A stretch of DNA of 64,000 bases from Planctomycetota bacterium (GTDB lineage: Bacteria > Planctomycetota > PLA2 > JAEUHO01): positions 62,001 through 126,000 of the forward strand of contig JAJDEN010000043.1 of the NCBI GenBank assembly GCA_029259775.1. The letters run 5' to 3'. Positions within the stretch are counted from its first letter, which is position 1, and the number at the start of each line of letters is the position of its first letter. The notes beneath the pieces are model-generated. The model was not told where the DNA came from. It saw only the letters and a program-made list of their open reading frames with translations, and searched no databases. The translations under genes and the position numbers were made by a program. Positions 51,833 to 61,654 of the stretch are shown here, in pieces.

Positions 51833-52804
51833 TCACTGCTGGAACCAGTCGAGTCGCGTCCAGTTCTTGAATTCCGGGATCGACTCCAACTGCCCCAGGC
51901 GCTGGAGCAGTTCGCTCGCCACCTGCGCCTGGCCAAACATCCGATCGTTCGACAACATGTCCCGCTGCTCGTCCCAGGTGAGCCACTGGAAGTTCTTGAG
52001 CGCGATCTCGACCGCTACCCGCTCCTTGCCGATGTGCGCCACGACCAGGTCGAGCAGCTCCGTCGGGTGCGCCTTGCACCAGGCGACAGCTTCCCAGTAG
52101 GCCTCGAAGAAGCGCTTCGCCCGGGCGGGATCCTTGTCCACCCACGCCTTCGACGCGCAGATCACATCCGGCCCGCTCATCGTCTGGAAGCGCTTGTAGA
52201 TCGAGGTGTCCTTGTCCGTGCCGAGCACCGTGGCGCCATCCAGCTCACGCAGGTCGGTGTAGTACGGCTCCCACATCCCGCCGGCCGCGGCATCCCCGCG
52301 CCGGACGATGTCGACGACGGTGGAGTCGGTGACGTTGACCACCGTCACGTCCTTGGTGATGTCGAGCCCGGCCTCCTCGAGCAGGAGCGCCACCGTCAGG
52401 TGGATGGAGGTGATCCGCTGCAAGGCGATCTTCTTGCCCTTCAGATCCGCGATGGACGTGATGCCGCCGACGGCGACCAGCCCCTCGTTGCCCGGCGCGA
52501 TGTTCTGGCAGCCGATCCAGTAGAAACCGCGCCGGTCGCGCGACATGGCCGTGAGCATGGCCACCTCGCCGAGGCTCGCGAACTGCGCGTTGTCGGCTTC
52601 GAGCGCGTTGATGCGATCCGAGCTGCTGCCGAACTTGCGCTCTTCGACGCGGAAGCCGTGCTTCTTGAAGATGCCCTTCTGGATGCCGACCCACACCGGT
52701 GCGTGTCCGTACCAGGCCGAGCCCGCGTAGACGATCGTGTCATCGTCCTGCGCACCGCAGCCAAGGGAGAGCAAGGCCAGAAGAAGTCCTGCAACGATTC
52801 TCAC
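51833..52804 (-). CDS. ABC importer substrate-binding lipoprotein (NMT1/SsuA-like)
   Basis: 323 residues from GTG at 52804. Lipobox LSLGC with Cys16. The pattern YGHAPVWVGIQKGIFKKHGF, SSSDRINALEADNAQFASLG, GITSIADLKGKKIALQ and GDAAAGGMWEPYYTDL is that of the NMT1/THI5-like group that binds sulfonates, nitrate, bicarbonate or pyrimidines. Which ligand is not deducible. It overlaps the upstream methyltransferase gene by four bases (GTGA), making the unit methyltransferase-binding protein-permease-ATPase. Confidence 0.88.
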   Translation of the reverse strand: MRIVAGLLLALLSLGCGAQDDDTIVYAGSAWYGHAPVWVGIQKGIFKKHGFRVEERKFGSSSDRINALEADNAQFASLGEVAMLTAMSRDRRGFYWIGCQNIAPGNEGLVAVGGITSIADLKGKKIALQRITSIHLTVALLLEEAGLDITKDVTVVNVTDSTVVDIVRRGDAAAGGMWEPYYTDLRELDGATVLGTDKDTSIYKRFQTMSGPDVICASKAWVDKDPARAKRFFEAYWEAVAWCKAHPTELLDLVVAHIGKERVAVEIALKNFQWLTWDEQRDMLSNDRMFGQAQVASELLQRLGQLESIPEFKNWTRLDWFQQ

Positions 52805-53496
52805 GATAGGTGTGCTCCCATGGCCGGTGTCCAGGTGGTGAGGGTCGCTCGCACGACGGACAGCGTTTCGTAGTAGATGCCGTCGCGGATCTCGAAGCCG
52901 TCCTCGACGTGCCGCATCTCCCGCATGAATGCATGGTCCTCGAAGTAGTAGTCGCGAAACGGTCCTTCCGACGAACCGAGAATGTCGACCGCGTAGCCGT
53001 TCTCCTTCAAGCGCGTCCTCGTCTTCCGTAGGTCGGCCATGGAGGACTGGACGAAGAGGAGGTCGCCGCCCTCCCGCAAGCGCTTGTGGCCGTCGAGGAT
53101 GAGCGAGTCGATGAAGTAACGGCGGTTCTGCATCCCGCTCTTGGCGAACGGCGGATTGGCGAACACGACATCGAACTGTTCCTCGGTGTCCAGCCAGTCG
53201 GCCACGCGGTACTCGACGTTGGCCGCGTCGGGGCAGTTGCGCTCCACGTTCCGCCGCGTGGTCTCGCTTCGATCGGGCAGGATCTCGGTCGTGACGACGC
53301 TGCGCGCGCCCAGCCGGAGCAGAGGGATTGTGTGGTTGCCCACGCCTCCGCCCAGTTCGAGCACGTCGCGGCCGGCCACGATCTCCCCGTGCTGGGCGAG
53401 CACCTCCCCGAGAAAGGCGCCGTGTGGCGTGGGCCGCCAGTCGCCATCACGAGCATCGAGGTCCATGGCGAGAGCTGGCTGGAGATCGTTGGGCAT
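52801..53496 (-). CDS. Class I SAM-dependent methyltransferase with NPPF motif
   Basis: 231 residues from ATG at 53496. SAM-binding motif I VLELGGGVGNHTIPLL, acidic motif TTEILPDRSE, then ADWLDTEEQFDVVFANPPFAKSGM. The NPPF tetrapeptide is the mark of methyltransferases acting on amide or amino nitrogen (adenine or guanine N, Gln). LREGGDLLFVQSSMADLRK follows. It most resembles RsmC/PrmC/TrmN6-type enzymes, but the substrate is unclear. It is translationally coupled to an ABC importer, which is unusual for an RNA or protein methylase. Confidence 0.82.
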   Translation of the reverse strand: MPNDLQPALAMDLDARDGDWRPTPHGAFLGEVLAQHGEIVAGRDVLELGGGVGNHTIPLLRLGARSVVTTEILPDRSETTRRNVERNCPDAANVEYRVADWLDTEEQFDVVFANPPFAKSGMQNRRYFIDSLILDGHKRLREGGDLLFVQSSMADLRKTRTRLKENGYAVDILGSSEGPFRDYYFEDHAFMREMRHVEDGFEIRDGIYYETLSVVRATLTTWTPAMGAHLS

Positions 53497-53744
53497 GCCC
53501 CAGGGTACCGAGGCGCGACGGGGGTGGCCGCCTGGGCCTCGCCCTGGGCCCGTTCGCCGTGAGGAACCGATCCGAGGGGCCTGCGTGGCGAGCCAGATTC
53601 GCGTTCCGCGTGCTGATGCCCGATCAGTGCCGTGCTCGTCGGCTGAACGCGGTCCTAGGCCGTCACGATCGTCGTGGGCATGAAGCCCGTGGGGGACTCC
53701 ACGTCGATGGAGCCGTGCCCGTCTCGGGATTCGTCCCCGGAAAC

Positions 53745-56700
53745 CTAGGTGCCGAGGCCCCACAGGACCCAGGCCGCCCAGTAGTAGGGGTGCTTCCACT
53801 TCTCGTGACCGCGAACATGCGCTTGGGCCTGGTGCAGCGCGGTCGCTGCGTCGATTCCGGGCTTGCCGTCCTTCGGGTTCCAGAGGTCGTAGAACTTGAT
53901 CATCAGCGTCTGCGTTGCTTCGTCGTCGACCTTCCACAGGGAGCAGATCACCCGCGGCGTACCCGCGAACATGAAGGCGCGCGTCAGTCCGACCACACCC
54001 TCCGTCTGATAGATCCTCCCGCGGGCCGTCTCGCAGGCGGACAGCACGACGAGGTCGCAGGGGATCTGCGTGCGGAACAACTCCATCGCCGTGAGGAAGC
54101 CGTCGTTCTCCGCGTCCGGACTCAACGCCAGACTCGAGAGCATCGGGCGCTCCGCGTCGATCAGGCCGTGGCAGGCGAAGTGGACCGCGCGCCACGGCGT
54201 GCCGGCGCGCTTGGCGAGGGCTGCCCGCAGCCCGGCTTCACTGGCCGCCGAGCCGAGGAGCGTGGTCGACCCGACCTTGGTCACCTCCTCGCGCGTCGCC
54301 GGGAGCGCCGGCAGCTTGGCGCGGCCCCCCGCCCGCACGCCCGTGGGCCGGCTCTGCTTGGCGCCATAGTCGGGGTCCCCGAGAGCGAGAACGCCCTGGC
54401 CGCCGGGCTGCACGAGGTCCTGGAGAAGCCCGTGCGTCGTGCCGGAGGGCAGGTGGGAGATCACCCGCTTGGGCAGCAGCAGTTGGAACGGCACGTAGCC
54501 CAGGCGCCCCATGGGAGAGATGATCACCCGCGTCGCAGCCTTTGGCAGTTCCAGGGGGTTGATGATCAGCGCCGCCAGGGCCGGCGCGGCGCCGGCGTCG
54601 ACCCGGTGCTCACCGGTGAGCAACTTCGCCGTGGCGGCGCGGATCTTCCGTGTGGGGCCGAGGTCGATGATGCGCGCCGCGTTCCTCGTCAGCACGACGG
54701 CTAGCGCGTTGCGGGTGGTGAGCGCGTAGTAGACGAGCGCCTCGTCAGGCTGCAAGCGCGCTTGGATCCGGTCCATGCCATCGGGCGCGGGCATGGTGAT
54801 GGCCGCCGCGTGCTTGGCTTCCCGTTCGACGCGCTTGGCGACGCGCACGACCTCGTCTTGTGCGGTCTGCCACGACGCGCGGGCCTTGCGCATGGTGGCG
54901 AACGCGCGGCTGCCGCGACTCCGACGCGCCTTCTCCAAGTCCGCCAGCGCGCGCTGCTCGTTGCGCCGGGCGGTGAGCAGGGCTGCGCGCAGCTCCTCCG
55001 GGATCACGGCGGCCTCGAGCGCCTCACGCGCGCCGAGGACCTCACGCAGCGACGTGGCTCGTCCGAGCTCGAGTGCCGCGACGAGATCGGCGGGACGCTG
55101 GGCTGCGAACGCGGCCCGGTAGGCGACGTCGAACGCCTGACGGAGCTGGTCGCGTGAGGACGCACCCTCCCCCTCGGCGAGGCCCTGGGACAGCGCCGTG
55201 GCGTGCTGCAGTCCGGCGAGGGCCACGTCGGTGGCGCCGTCGGCGTCTCCCAGCCGCAGGCGAATCTCCGCGAGCGTGGCGTCGAGGCGGGCTTGCGTGT
55301 TGTGTCGGGGTGAGTCTGCGAGGAGCCGACGCGCGCGTTCGAGGTTCGCGACCGCTTCCTTGGTCTTGCCCTGCGCATCCCGTACGAGCGCCAGGTTGCC
55401 AAGCTGAAGAGCCAGGCTGTCGGTGTGCCCCATGGACTCGTAGAGCGCGAGGGCCTCCTCGTACGTTGCCGCGGCCGCGTCCAGGTTGCGTCGCTGAAGC
55501 TCGACGCCGGCGAGATTGCCCAGGGTCGCGGCGGTATGGGTGAGGACACCCAGCTTGCGATGCGTGGCGAGTGCCACCGTGTAGGCGGCCGCCGCCGCGT
55601 TGAGGTCCCCCTCGTCCAGGGCGACGAGGCCGAGGTTCGACTGTGCGGAAGCCACGCCTGCGGGATGGGAGGCGTCTTCGCTCAGGGCGGCCGCCTCCTC
55701 GAAGAGGGCCCGCGCCTCGGTCAGATTTCCAAGCCGCCAGTGGACCGTGCCCAGCGCGAGGGCGGCTCCCGCCAGAGCCACGGGCAGTTCGAGCGCACGC
55801 AGGATGTCGACGGCCTCTTCGGCGTGCTTCAGCGCGAGTACGTACTTCCCCTGGGCCAAGGCCAACAGGGACATGCTCCCGCGGGTGTCGGCGACCAACT
55901 GCCGGGCCCCTGACTTCTGCCGCAGGGCGAGAGCCTCCCGGTAGTGAGCCAGCGCACGGTCGTACGCTCCCTGCGCCCTGCGGGCGTTGCCGAGGGCCGT
56001 TAGCTGGTCGGCTACTTGCGGCCAGTGCCTCAGCTTCCTTGCCAGCGCGAGAGCCGATTCGTAGTCCGCGATCGCTTCCTTGGCACGTCCCAGGCGCCAC
56101 TTGATCCTGCCGATATTGCCCAGCGCGATGACAACACCGTTCTCGTCCTTGAGGGAGCGCATGATCTCGAGCGACTCGGTGAGGTGCCCGAGCGCGCTCG
56201 GGAGGCGCCCCATCGAGGACTCCAGCACCCCGGTGTTCGCGAGCACCTTGCCGACGCCGGCCGCGTCCTTCAGCTCACGGTAGATGGCCAGGGCTTGCGT
56301 GAGGAGGGCCAGCGCCGCCTCGGACTCACCCAGCTTCTTCCGTACGACGCTCATGTTGTCGTAGAGCCAGGCCACGTGCCGCCGCTCACCCCGGGCCTTG
56401 CGAATCCGCAGCGCCTGCTCGAACGCAGCGAGCGCCTCCCTCGGCCGCCCCATGCTGCTGGCCGCAGCCGCGAGGTCGCCATGCGCCCTCGCCTGGGCGC
56501 TCGTGTCGCCCAAGGTCTTGGCCACGGCCAGAAGCCTTCGCCACGCGTCGGAGGCCGGCTCATACCGGCCGGCCATGAAGTACGCGGAACCGGTTCGGCC
56601 GTACGCGTCACTCGCCCGGGTCAGCCAGCCGAGCTTGTGGGCGGCCGATGCCACATCGAGCATGGCGCGCCCTGACGCGATGCGCTTGCGCAAGGACGTA

Positions 56701-57170
56701 AGGGCGTACGCGCGCAGGAACGCGACCAGGATGCCGCCGACGGTGTCGGTCGGCTCCGCGGCGTCGTCTGCCAGCTTGACGACCCCGGCGTAGTCGCGCT
56801 TGATGTAGGGGGCCGTCACGGCAGTCAGCAGCTTGCGCGCCCTGGCGTGTCCTTCGTGATCGCGCATCTTTGCGACGTAGGCTGCGAGCTTCTGGGTGCC
56901 CTTGACGGACGTGGCGTCGGCGAAGCGCTGCGCGGCGTCGTGTTCACCGCGCGCGCAGAGGTCGTCCGCGACGAGCCAGGGATCGGGTGCCGCGCGCGCC
57001 GCGAGAGCCTGAAGCGCCTTCTCGTCACCGGCCTTCAACGCGGCGATCACCTCGGTGGCGGCTTGGGGTGCCCGGATGCGCTTGGGCGGTGCGGGCTTCT
57101 TGTCGTCAGCCTGTGCGCCCGCCGGCAGGAGCCAGGAGCCGAGCAGGAGCAGCGGCAGGAGACGGAGCAT
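53745..57170 (-). CDS. TPR-CHAT protein (caspase-like protease)
   Basis: 1141 residues from ATG at 57170 (GGAAGG seven bases upstream), with a signal peptide (LRLLPLLLLGSWLLPAGAQA). About 150-720 is an array of some 14 TPRs (for example ALAHYREALALRQKSGARQL, AAATYEEALALYESMG). Helices 740-830 are coiled. The CHAT domain (about 870-1141) has the catalytic dyad His1001 (HFACHG) and Cys1046 (LSACETA), then GVVGLTRAFMFAGTPRV, CSLWKVDDEAT and HPYYWAAWVL at the end. The signal peptide argues for an exported protease. No obvious substrate or defence partner adjoins it. Confidence 0.9.
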   Translation of the reverse strand: MLRLLPLLLLGSWLLPAGAQADDKKPAPPKRIRAPQAATEVIAALKAGDEKALQALAARAAPDPWLVADDLCARGEHDAAQRFADATSVKGTQKLAAYVAKMRDHEGHARARKLLTAVTAPYIKRDYAGVVKLADDAAEPTDTVGGILVAFLRAYALTSLRKRIASGRAMLDVASAAHKLGWLTRASDAYGRTGSAYFMAGRYEPASDAWRRLLAVAKTLGDTSAQARAHGDLAAAASSMGRPREALAAFEQALRIRKARGERRHVAWLYDNMSVVRKKLGESEAALALLTQALAIYRELKDAAGVGKVLANTGVLESSMGRLPSALGHLTESLEIMRSLKDENGVVIALGNIGRIKWRLGRAKEAIADYESALALARKLRHWPQVADQLTALGNARRAQGAYDRALAHYREALALRQKSGARQLVADTRGSMSLLALAQGKYVLALKHAEEAVDILRALELPVALAGAALALGTVHWRLGNLTEARALFEEAAALSEDASHPAGVASAQSNLGLVALDEGDLNAAAAAYTVALATHRKLGVLTHTAATLGNLAGVELQRRNLDAAAATYEEALALYESMGHTDSLALQLGNLALVRDAQGKTKEAVANLERARRLLADSPRHNTQARLDATLAEIRLRLGDADGATDVALAGLQHATALSQGLAEGEGASSRDQLRQAFDVAYRAAFAAQRPADLVAALELGRATSLREVLGAREALEAAVIPEELRAALLTARRNEQRALADLEKARRSRGSRAFATMRKARASWQTAQDEVVRVAKRVEREAKHAAAITMPAPDGMDRIQARLQPDEALVYYALTTRNALAVVLTRNAARIIDLGPTRKIRAATAKLLTGEHRVDAGAAPALAALIINPLELPKAATRVIISPMGRLGYVPFQLLLPKRVISHLPSGTTHGLLQDLVQPGGQGVLALGDPDYGAKQSRPTGVRAGGRAKLPALPATREEVTKVGSTTLLGSAASEAGLRAALAKRAGTPWRAVHFACHGLIDAERPMLSSLALSPDAENDGFLTAMELFRTQIPCDLVVLSACETARGRIYQTEGVVGLTRAFMFAGTPRVICSLWKVDDEATQTLMIKFYDLWNPKDGKPGIDAATALHQAQAHVRGHEKWKHPYYWAAWVLWGLGT

Positions 57171-57370
57171 GTGCCAACCTTCCACGACGCGTCCGGTCGG
57201 CATCGCGCAGCCATTTCAGCGGGAGCCTTCTCCCCGCACAAGGCCGGACCTCCTCGTAGCGCGCGAAGCCCGTGGAAGGCGGAGGAGGTGGCGCGGGCAG
57301 CTGTGGAGGTGCTCGACGCCCGGACTTCCACGCCGTTCGTGCCACGAGGCGCCCAAGGCATGCGTAGAGG

Positions 57371-57448
57371 TGGTACCCCCAACGGGATTTGAACCCGTGT
57401 TTTCGGCTTGAAAGGCCGATGTCCTAGACCAGGCTGGACGATAGGGGC
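57371..57448 (-). tRNA. tRNA-Glu (UUC anticodon), CCA encoded
   Basis: Read on the minus strand: acceptor GCCCCTA, D stem GTCC/GGAC, anticodon stem TCGGC/GCCGA with loop CTTTCAA (anticodon TTC), T arm ACGGG-TTCAAAT-CCCGT, acceptor partner TGGGGGT, discriminator A and a genomic CCA. The acceptor has G-U pairs at both ends. It lies between comB and the CHAT gene. Confidence 0.93.
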
Positions 57449-57495
57449 GCGTGGTGTCAACCGACGCCGAGAGGGTGGCAGAGCGCGCCCGATAG

Positions 57496-58260
57496 TCAAG
57501 CGCCGGCTGTGTAGGCGCCCTCACGCAGCCGCGGCGCGACCTCCAGCGCGTCGAGCCTCGCACTGAACGCCACATCGCCTGCATGGCCGTGTTCGAGCAG
57601 TTCCCGCCCGCTGGCGCACTCGTGGATCAGGTTCTCCAGATGGTCGCGAGCGACCTCGAAGCCGGCCGCCGCGACGCGCGCCTCCGGGGACCGCGAGCCC
57701 TCGAGCGCCGCCAGGATCGCCCCCGCACCCAGCGCGTCCTCGAGCGCCGGGCGCAGCACGTTCTCGCCCTCCCGCGCCTCGTTCCAGAGCTCACCGCACG
57801 CCACCACCGCAATCGGTCCGCCCACCGCCTGGGCGGCCGCCGCCACCGCCGAGGCGTTCACGAGGGCGCCTGCGAACACAGCCGGCGACGTCGAGGCGAT
57901 ACGTGAGCACGTGGCTCCATTGGGGGAGCACAGCACCCAGGCCTTGCCCGCGTCGGAAGCCGAGAAGCCCCGCGGCGAGAGGGCGCGCCGCGTGGCGTCT
58001 GCGTCCAGGGCGGCCGTTCGCAGCTCCGCGCCGACATGGCTTGCGTAGGCGCGGGCCGTCCGCTCGTCCTTGTGCTCGAAGGGGAAGATGGTCGCGCCGT
58101 GCGCCACGCCGGCCGCGACGGCCGTCGAGAAGCTCAGCACGTCGACGATCACGATCACGTCGCCGCGCGTCACGGCATCGCGCACCGCACGCCGGCCCCA
58201 GCCGAAGCGATGATCGAAGCCTGTCTGGTCGTAGGGAGAGTGCCCGTCGATTGTGTCCAT
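57496..58260 (-). CDS. comB: 2-phosphosulfolactate phosphatase family protein (ComB)
   Basis: 254 residues from ATG at 58260. Family enzymes hydrolyse 2-phosphosulfolactate in coenzyme M or sulfolactate routes. In bacteria without coenzyme M the role is often unclear. Motifs: VIVIVDVLSFSTAVAAGVAH (metal-binding Asp region), FPFEHKDERTARAYA, VLCSPNGATCSRIA, VAACGELWNE-like VVACGELW and EDALGAGAILAAL. Length is normal. A 45-base piece of its 5' coding region is found again at 63685-63729. Confidence 0.85.
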   Translation of the reverse strand: MDTIDGHSPYDQTGFDHRFGWGRRAVRDAVTRGDVIVIVDVLSFSTAVAAGVAHGATIFPFEHKDERTARAYASHVGAELRTAALDADATRRALSPRGFSASDAGKAWVLCSPNGATCSRIASTSPAVFAGALVNASAVAAAAQAVGGPIAVVACGELWNEAREGENVLRPALEDALGAGAILAALEGSRSPEARVAAAGFEVARDHLENLIHECASGRELLEHGHAGDVAFSARLDALEVAPRLREGAYTAGA

Positions 58261-58321
58261 GGTGGCGGCCCCACGTCGTAGAAGTTTCGCCCAACTCCGT
58301 ACACCGTGCTGGATCCGGAGT

Positions 58322-61300
58322 CTAGGGATCAAGTGTTCGGCGGAGCCGGCGCCACGCGTCGAAGGTCATGACGGCGAACTCGCCATCTGGGTCGATCGTA
58401 CGCATGGCTCCGAGTTGTGCGGCGAGGCGGCGTTTCGCCCACGCGTCGCGGGAGAGCGTCGCTCCGATCCAGCGCGCATCGAGTTCCACGACGGAGCCGT
58501 CGGGGCCGGCCGCTACCACGCTCCGGCCTCCTGCGTGGAGAGCCAGTCCCGTGAGCTGGGTCTCGCCCAGGAGTTCCGTCGCGTCCATCGGTCGCCCCAC
58601 CGGGCCGCCCGTCCGCGTGCTCCAGGCGCGGACGCGCGCATCGTGTCCCGCCGTCAAGACGCATGCTCCGTCGCCGGCCAGCTGCAGATGGCGTACACCG
58701 CGCCACCGTATCGTGCTCGTGACTCGGCCAGCCCGGAGGTCGTAGATCAGCACGCGCCGATCGTCGGTCATGGAGAAGGCGGCCAAGGCCCCGTCGTCGC
58801 TGAGCGCGCAGCGTCCGACCTCCCCGTCGACCTCGTGTGTGGATGATTCGGCGCCGTTGCGGGTGTGCTCGATGGTGAATCGATGCCGAGCCCCTGCATG
58901 GAGCCGCAAGAGCCACGTGCCCGCCGGCGAGAGCCAAAATTCAGCGGTCCCCTGGATCTGGCGCAGGGCCGTGAGCGCGAGACCGTCCCGAAGCTCGAAG
59001 ATGTCGGCGCGGTCCTTCGTGCCCACCACCGCAACGCGCGCCTCGGCGGAGATCTGCGCCCAATTGGCGCGGGCGGGCAGCCGGCTCGGTGGTCCCTCCC
59101 TCGCATGGAGGGCGTCTCCCTCTGCGCTGAGGCGCACGGCGTGGACGCTCACGGGTGCCGCGTTCTCGGCCGCGCCGCTGACGAGTGCGATCCATCCCTC
59201 GTCGTCGGCCGACATCGCATGGCAGACCCAGCGGCCCTTCTCCAGGCCTAGCGTCGTGACGGCGACGGGCTGGGCATGCGCCGGATGCAGGCGTGTGAAC
59301 GCCAACCGCTCCGCAGGACTTGCGGAGACGACGAGCACGTCGTCCTCTTCTGCGGCGTGGGCGAGGTAGATTCCCGTGCTGGTCGCCTCTCGCACGCGCG
59401 ATCGCAGGAGTGTCTGCCGCGCCGGCGCTACCGGCATCGCCCACAGCCGCAGGGTGCCATCCATGCCCACTGTGGCGATGCGGCTGCGTGTGGGATGTAT
59501 GGCGACGCCGAAGACCTGTCCTGGGTGGCGCAAGGTTCGACCGACCTGCCGGCCGGTCGCTACGTCAAAGGCACGCACGTTTCCCTGCGTGGTCGCCGTG
59601 ACGAGGCGCGTGCCGTCCGGCGTAGGGGCCAGGGCACCGACGGGGTGGGGATGCGCAATCGCGCGCGTCTCGGCGAAGGTCTGCGCGTCGAAGAGTCGCA
59701 CACCTTGCTCATCCGCTGTTGCCATGAGCGATCCGGTCGGGTCCCAGGCGCAGTCCCAAATCGAAGTGGTACGAGGCTGGCCTACAGCGTGCCGCGTGCC
59801 GTCCTCGGGATCCATGCGATAGAGGACCGCCGTGCCGTTCTTGTTCCCGTAGGCCACAAGAAGCTCGGATCCATCCGGCGCGGGCGCGAGGGATCGAGTG
59901 TCGAGCATGGAGGACGGCGGCCCGTAGGCTTCGGCCGTCGATGCACCGACGCGCCAGACCCGCACGGCTCCGTTCCCCAGACCCGCGGCGATCCGGTCCG
60001 CATCGAGCCACGTCAGCGCCATCACGGTCACCGGGTCCCCGGGTTCTGAACACTCGATGCGAGCCTTCTCCTCGCGCGACCTCACATCGAAGACACGGAG
60101 AACCCCCAACTCATCGCCCGTCGCGAGCCGTCCGCCCGCGGGGTCGAATCCAATGCTGCGTACGTCGGCGCCGGGTGTGTGCGGGATGACGTGGCGTGTA
60201 TCGTCGTCCGTCCAGAGGTAGACGACCCCGTCCGCAGACCCGGTCGCCAGATACCGCCCTGTCGGATCCCATCGGACGCGCCAAAGTGCGACGGGCTTCG
60301 TGGGGTGAAGCGAGTACGGCAGGACGCCTTCGTGTGCGAGGAGGCCGCGCTTGGCCTCCCATGAGGGATGCACGGTGTCCGCGGCCGCGAAGTGCAACAT
60401 GGCGCCCGCGATGTCGCCTTCATCGGAAAGGCGGACCGCCGCGGAGAGGAGGTCGCGTGCCTTCCGGCGACGCTCTTCCGCCTCGCTCTGCCGCGCGTAG
60501 AGGAGGGCGGCGCCGAGTGCCGCGACGGCCAGGAGCGAGACGAGCACCAGGCTCACGGCTGTCCGTCGACGCCGAGCCCAGAGGCGGATGCGTTCCGTTG
60601 GGCCGGGTGGGCGAGCCCGGATGGCCTGACCCTGCAGATAGCGGTCGAGATCGTCGGCGAGGTCGCGCATCGACGCGTAGCGATTGGCTGGGTCCTTCCC
60701 CAGACAGGACTCGCAGATCACGGCGAGAGACCGCGGTGTGCCTGGCGCGACGCGGAGGATGTGTGGGGGGTCGGCGTTGAGCACCTGGTCGAGCGTATCG
60801 CCCAGTCCCTCGCCGACGAACGGCGGGCGCCCCGTGAGCAGGTGATAGAGGATCGCGCCGAGGCTCCAGACGTCGGTGCGCTCGTCGATGGCGCGCGCAT
60901 CGCCCCGGGCCTGCTCCGGAGGCATGTACGCGGGTGTGCCAAGCACGACGCCGGTCTGCGTACGCGGATCCACGCCGGGCTCCAGGCGACGGGCCAGCCC
61001 GAAGTCGGCGACGAGGGGATGGTCGTGCTCATCGAGAAGCACGTTGGCCGGCTTGAGGTCGCGGTGCAGGATCCCGCGGGCGTGACCGTGCGCGACAGCG
61101 CGCGCCACGTCGCGCACGAGCTGGGCGCCGCGCTCATGGTCGCCGACCATCGCGCCCATGCGCTGGGCCAGATTGCCGCCGACGGCCATCGGCATCGTGT
61201 ACCAGACACGACCGCCTACGGCTCCCACCTCGAGGATGCGGACGATCCCTGGGTGATCGAGCTCCGCAGCCGCTTGCGCCTCGCGACGAAAGCGCCGGAC

Positions 61301-61654
61301 GTCCTCCTCCGTCGCAAGCACGGAGTCGCGCAGCGTCTTCAGCGCCACGCGCCGTTGCGGCTCGTGCTGTTCCGCCTCGAACACCACGCCCATGCCACCG
61401 CGCGCGATTTCTCTCACGATCGAGAAGCCCTCGATCTCCGGGGGTGTGATGACACGCTCCTCGGGGCCCGTGCGCTGTCCTCCGAGAGCCGACGCCACGT
61501 CGGCCACCCACGCATCCGCCGCGACGAATGCCCGCAGGGCGTCGGCGTGGTCGGGGTGGTCGGCGATGAACACATCGATGTCGGCACACGCGCCGAGGTC
61601 ACGCGCCTCGAGGAATGCGGCCAGCGCGCTGTCAAACGTCGGCGCGTCGCTCAC
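58322..61654 (-). CDS. Ser/Thr protein kinase with membrane helix and WD40 propellers
   Basis: 1110 residues from GTG at 61654, overlapping the sigma factor stop (GTGA). The kinase domain (about 75-330) has GGMGVVFEAE, VALKTL (ATP Lys), HRDLKPANVLLD, ADFGLA and GTPAYMPPEQARGD, all catalytic motifs intact. A membrane helix (about 365-385, TAVSLVLVSLLAVAALGAAL) separates it from about 14 WD40-type repeats (about 420-1110, for example WDPTGRYLATGSADGVVYLW), which would lie outside the cytosol. The preceding ECF sigma factor is the obvious partner or phosphorylation target. Confidence 0.92.
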   Translation of the reverse strand: MSDAPTFDSALAAFLEARDLGACADIDVFIADHPDHADALRAFVAADAWVADVASALGGQRTGPEERVITPPEIEGFSIVREIARGGMGVVFEAEQHEPQRRVALKTLRDSVLATEEDVRRFRREAQAAAELDHPGIVRILEVGAVGGRVWYTMPMAVGGNLAQRMGAMVGDHERGAQLVRDVARAVAHGHARGILHRDLKPANVLLDEHDHPLVADFGLARRLEPGVDPRTQTGVVLGTPAYMPPEQARGDARAIDERTDVWSLGAILYHLLTGRPPFVGEGLGDTLDQVLNADPPHILRVAPGTPRSLAVICESCLGKDPANRYASMRDLADDLDRYLQGQAIRARPPGPTERIRLWARRRRTAVSLVLVSLLAVAALGAALLYARQSEAEERRRKARDLLSAAVRLSDEGDIAGAMLHFAAADTVHPSWEAKRGLLAHEGVLPYSLHPTKPVALWRVRWDPTGRYLATGSADGVVYLWTDDDTRHVIPHTPGADVRSIGFDPAGGRLATGDELGVLRVFDVRSREEKARIECSEPGDPVTVMALTWLDADRIAAGLGNGAVRVWRVGASTAEAYGPPSSMLDTRSLAPAPDGSELLVAYGNKNGTAVLYRMDPEDGTRHAVGQPRTTSIWDCAWDPTGSLMATADEQGVRLFDAQTFAETRAIAHPHPVGALAPTPDGTRLVTATTQGNVRAFDVATGRQVGRTLRHPGQVFGVAIHPTRSRIATVGMDGTLRLWAMPVAPARQTLLRSRVREATSTGIYLAHAAEEDDVLVVSASPAERLAFTRLHPAHAQPVAVTTLGLEKGRWVCHAMSADDEGWIALVSGAAENAAPVSVHAVRLSAEGDALHAREGPPSRLPARANWAQISAEARVAVVGTKDRADIFELRDGLALTALRQIQGTAEFWLSPAGTWLLRLHAGARHRFTIEHTRNGAESSTHEVDGEVGRCALSDDGALAAFSMTDDRRVLIYDLRAGRVTSTIRWRGVRHLQLAGDGACVLTAGHDARVRAWSTRTGGPVGRPMDATELLGETQLTGLALHAGGRSVVAAGPDGSVVELDARWIGATLSRDAWAKRRLAAQLGAMRTIDPDGEFAVMTFDAWRRLRRTLDP

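Noticed and set aside
53655..53744. In-frame continuation of 29 codons after the CHAT gene stop (…SPTGFMPTTIVTA then TAG)
   Set aside because: The CHAT domain already ends at the usual HPYYWAAWVL region, so the extension is not needed and is probably chance.
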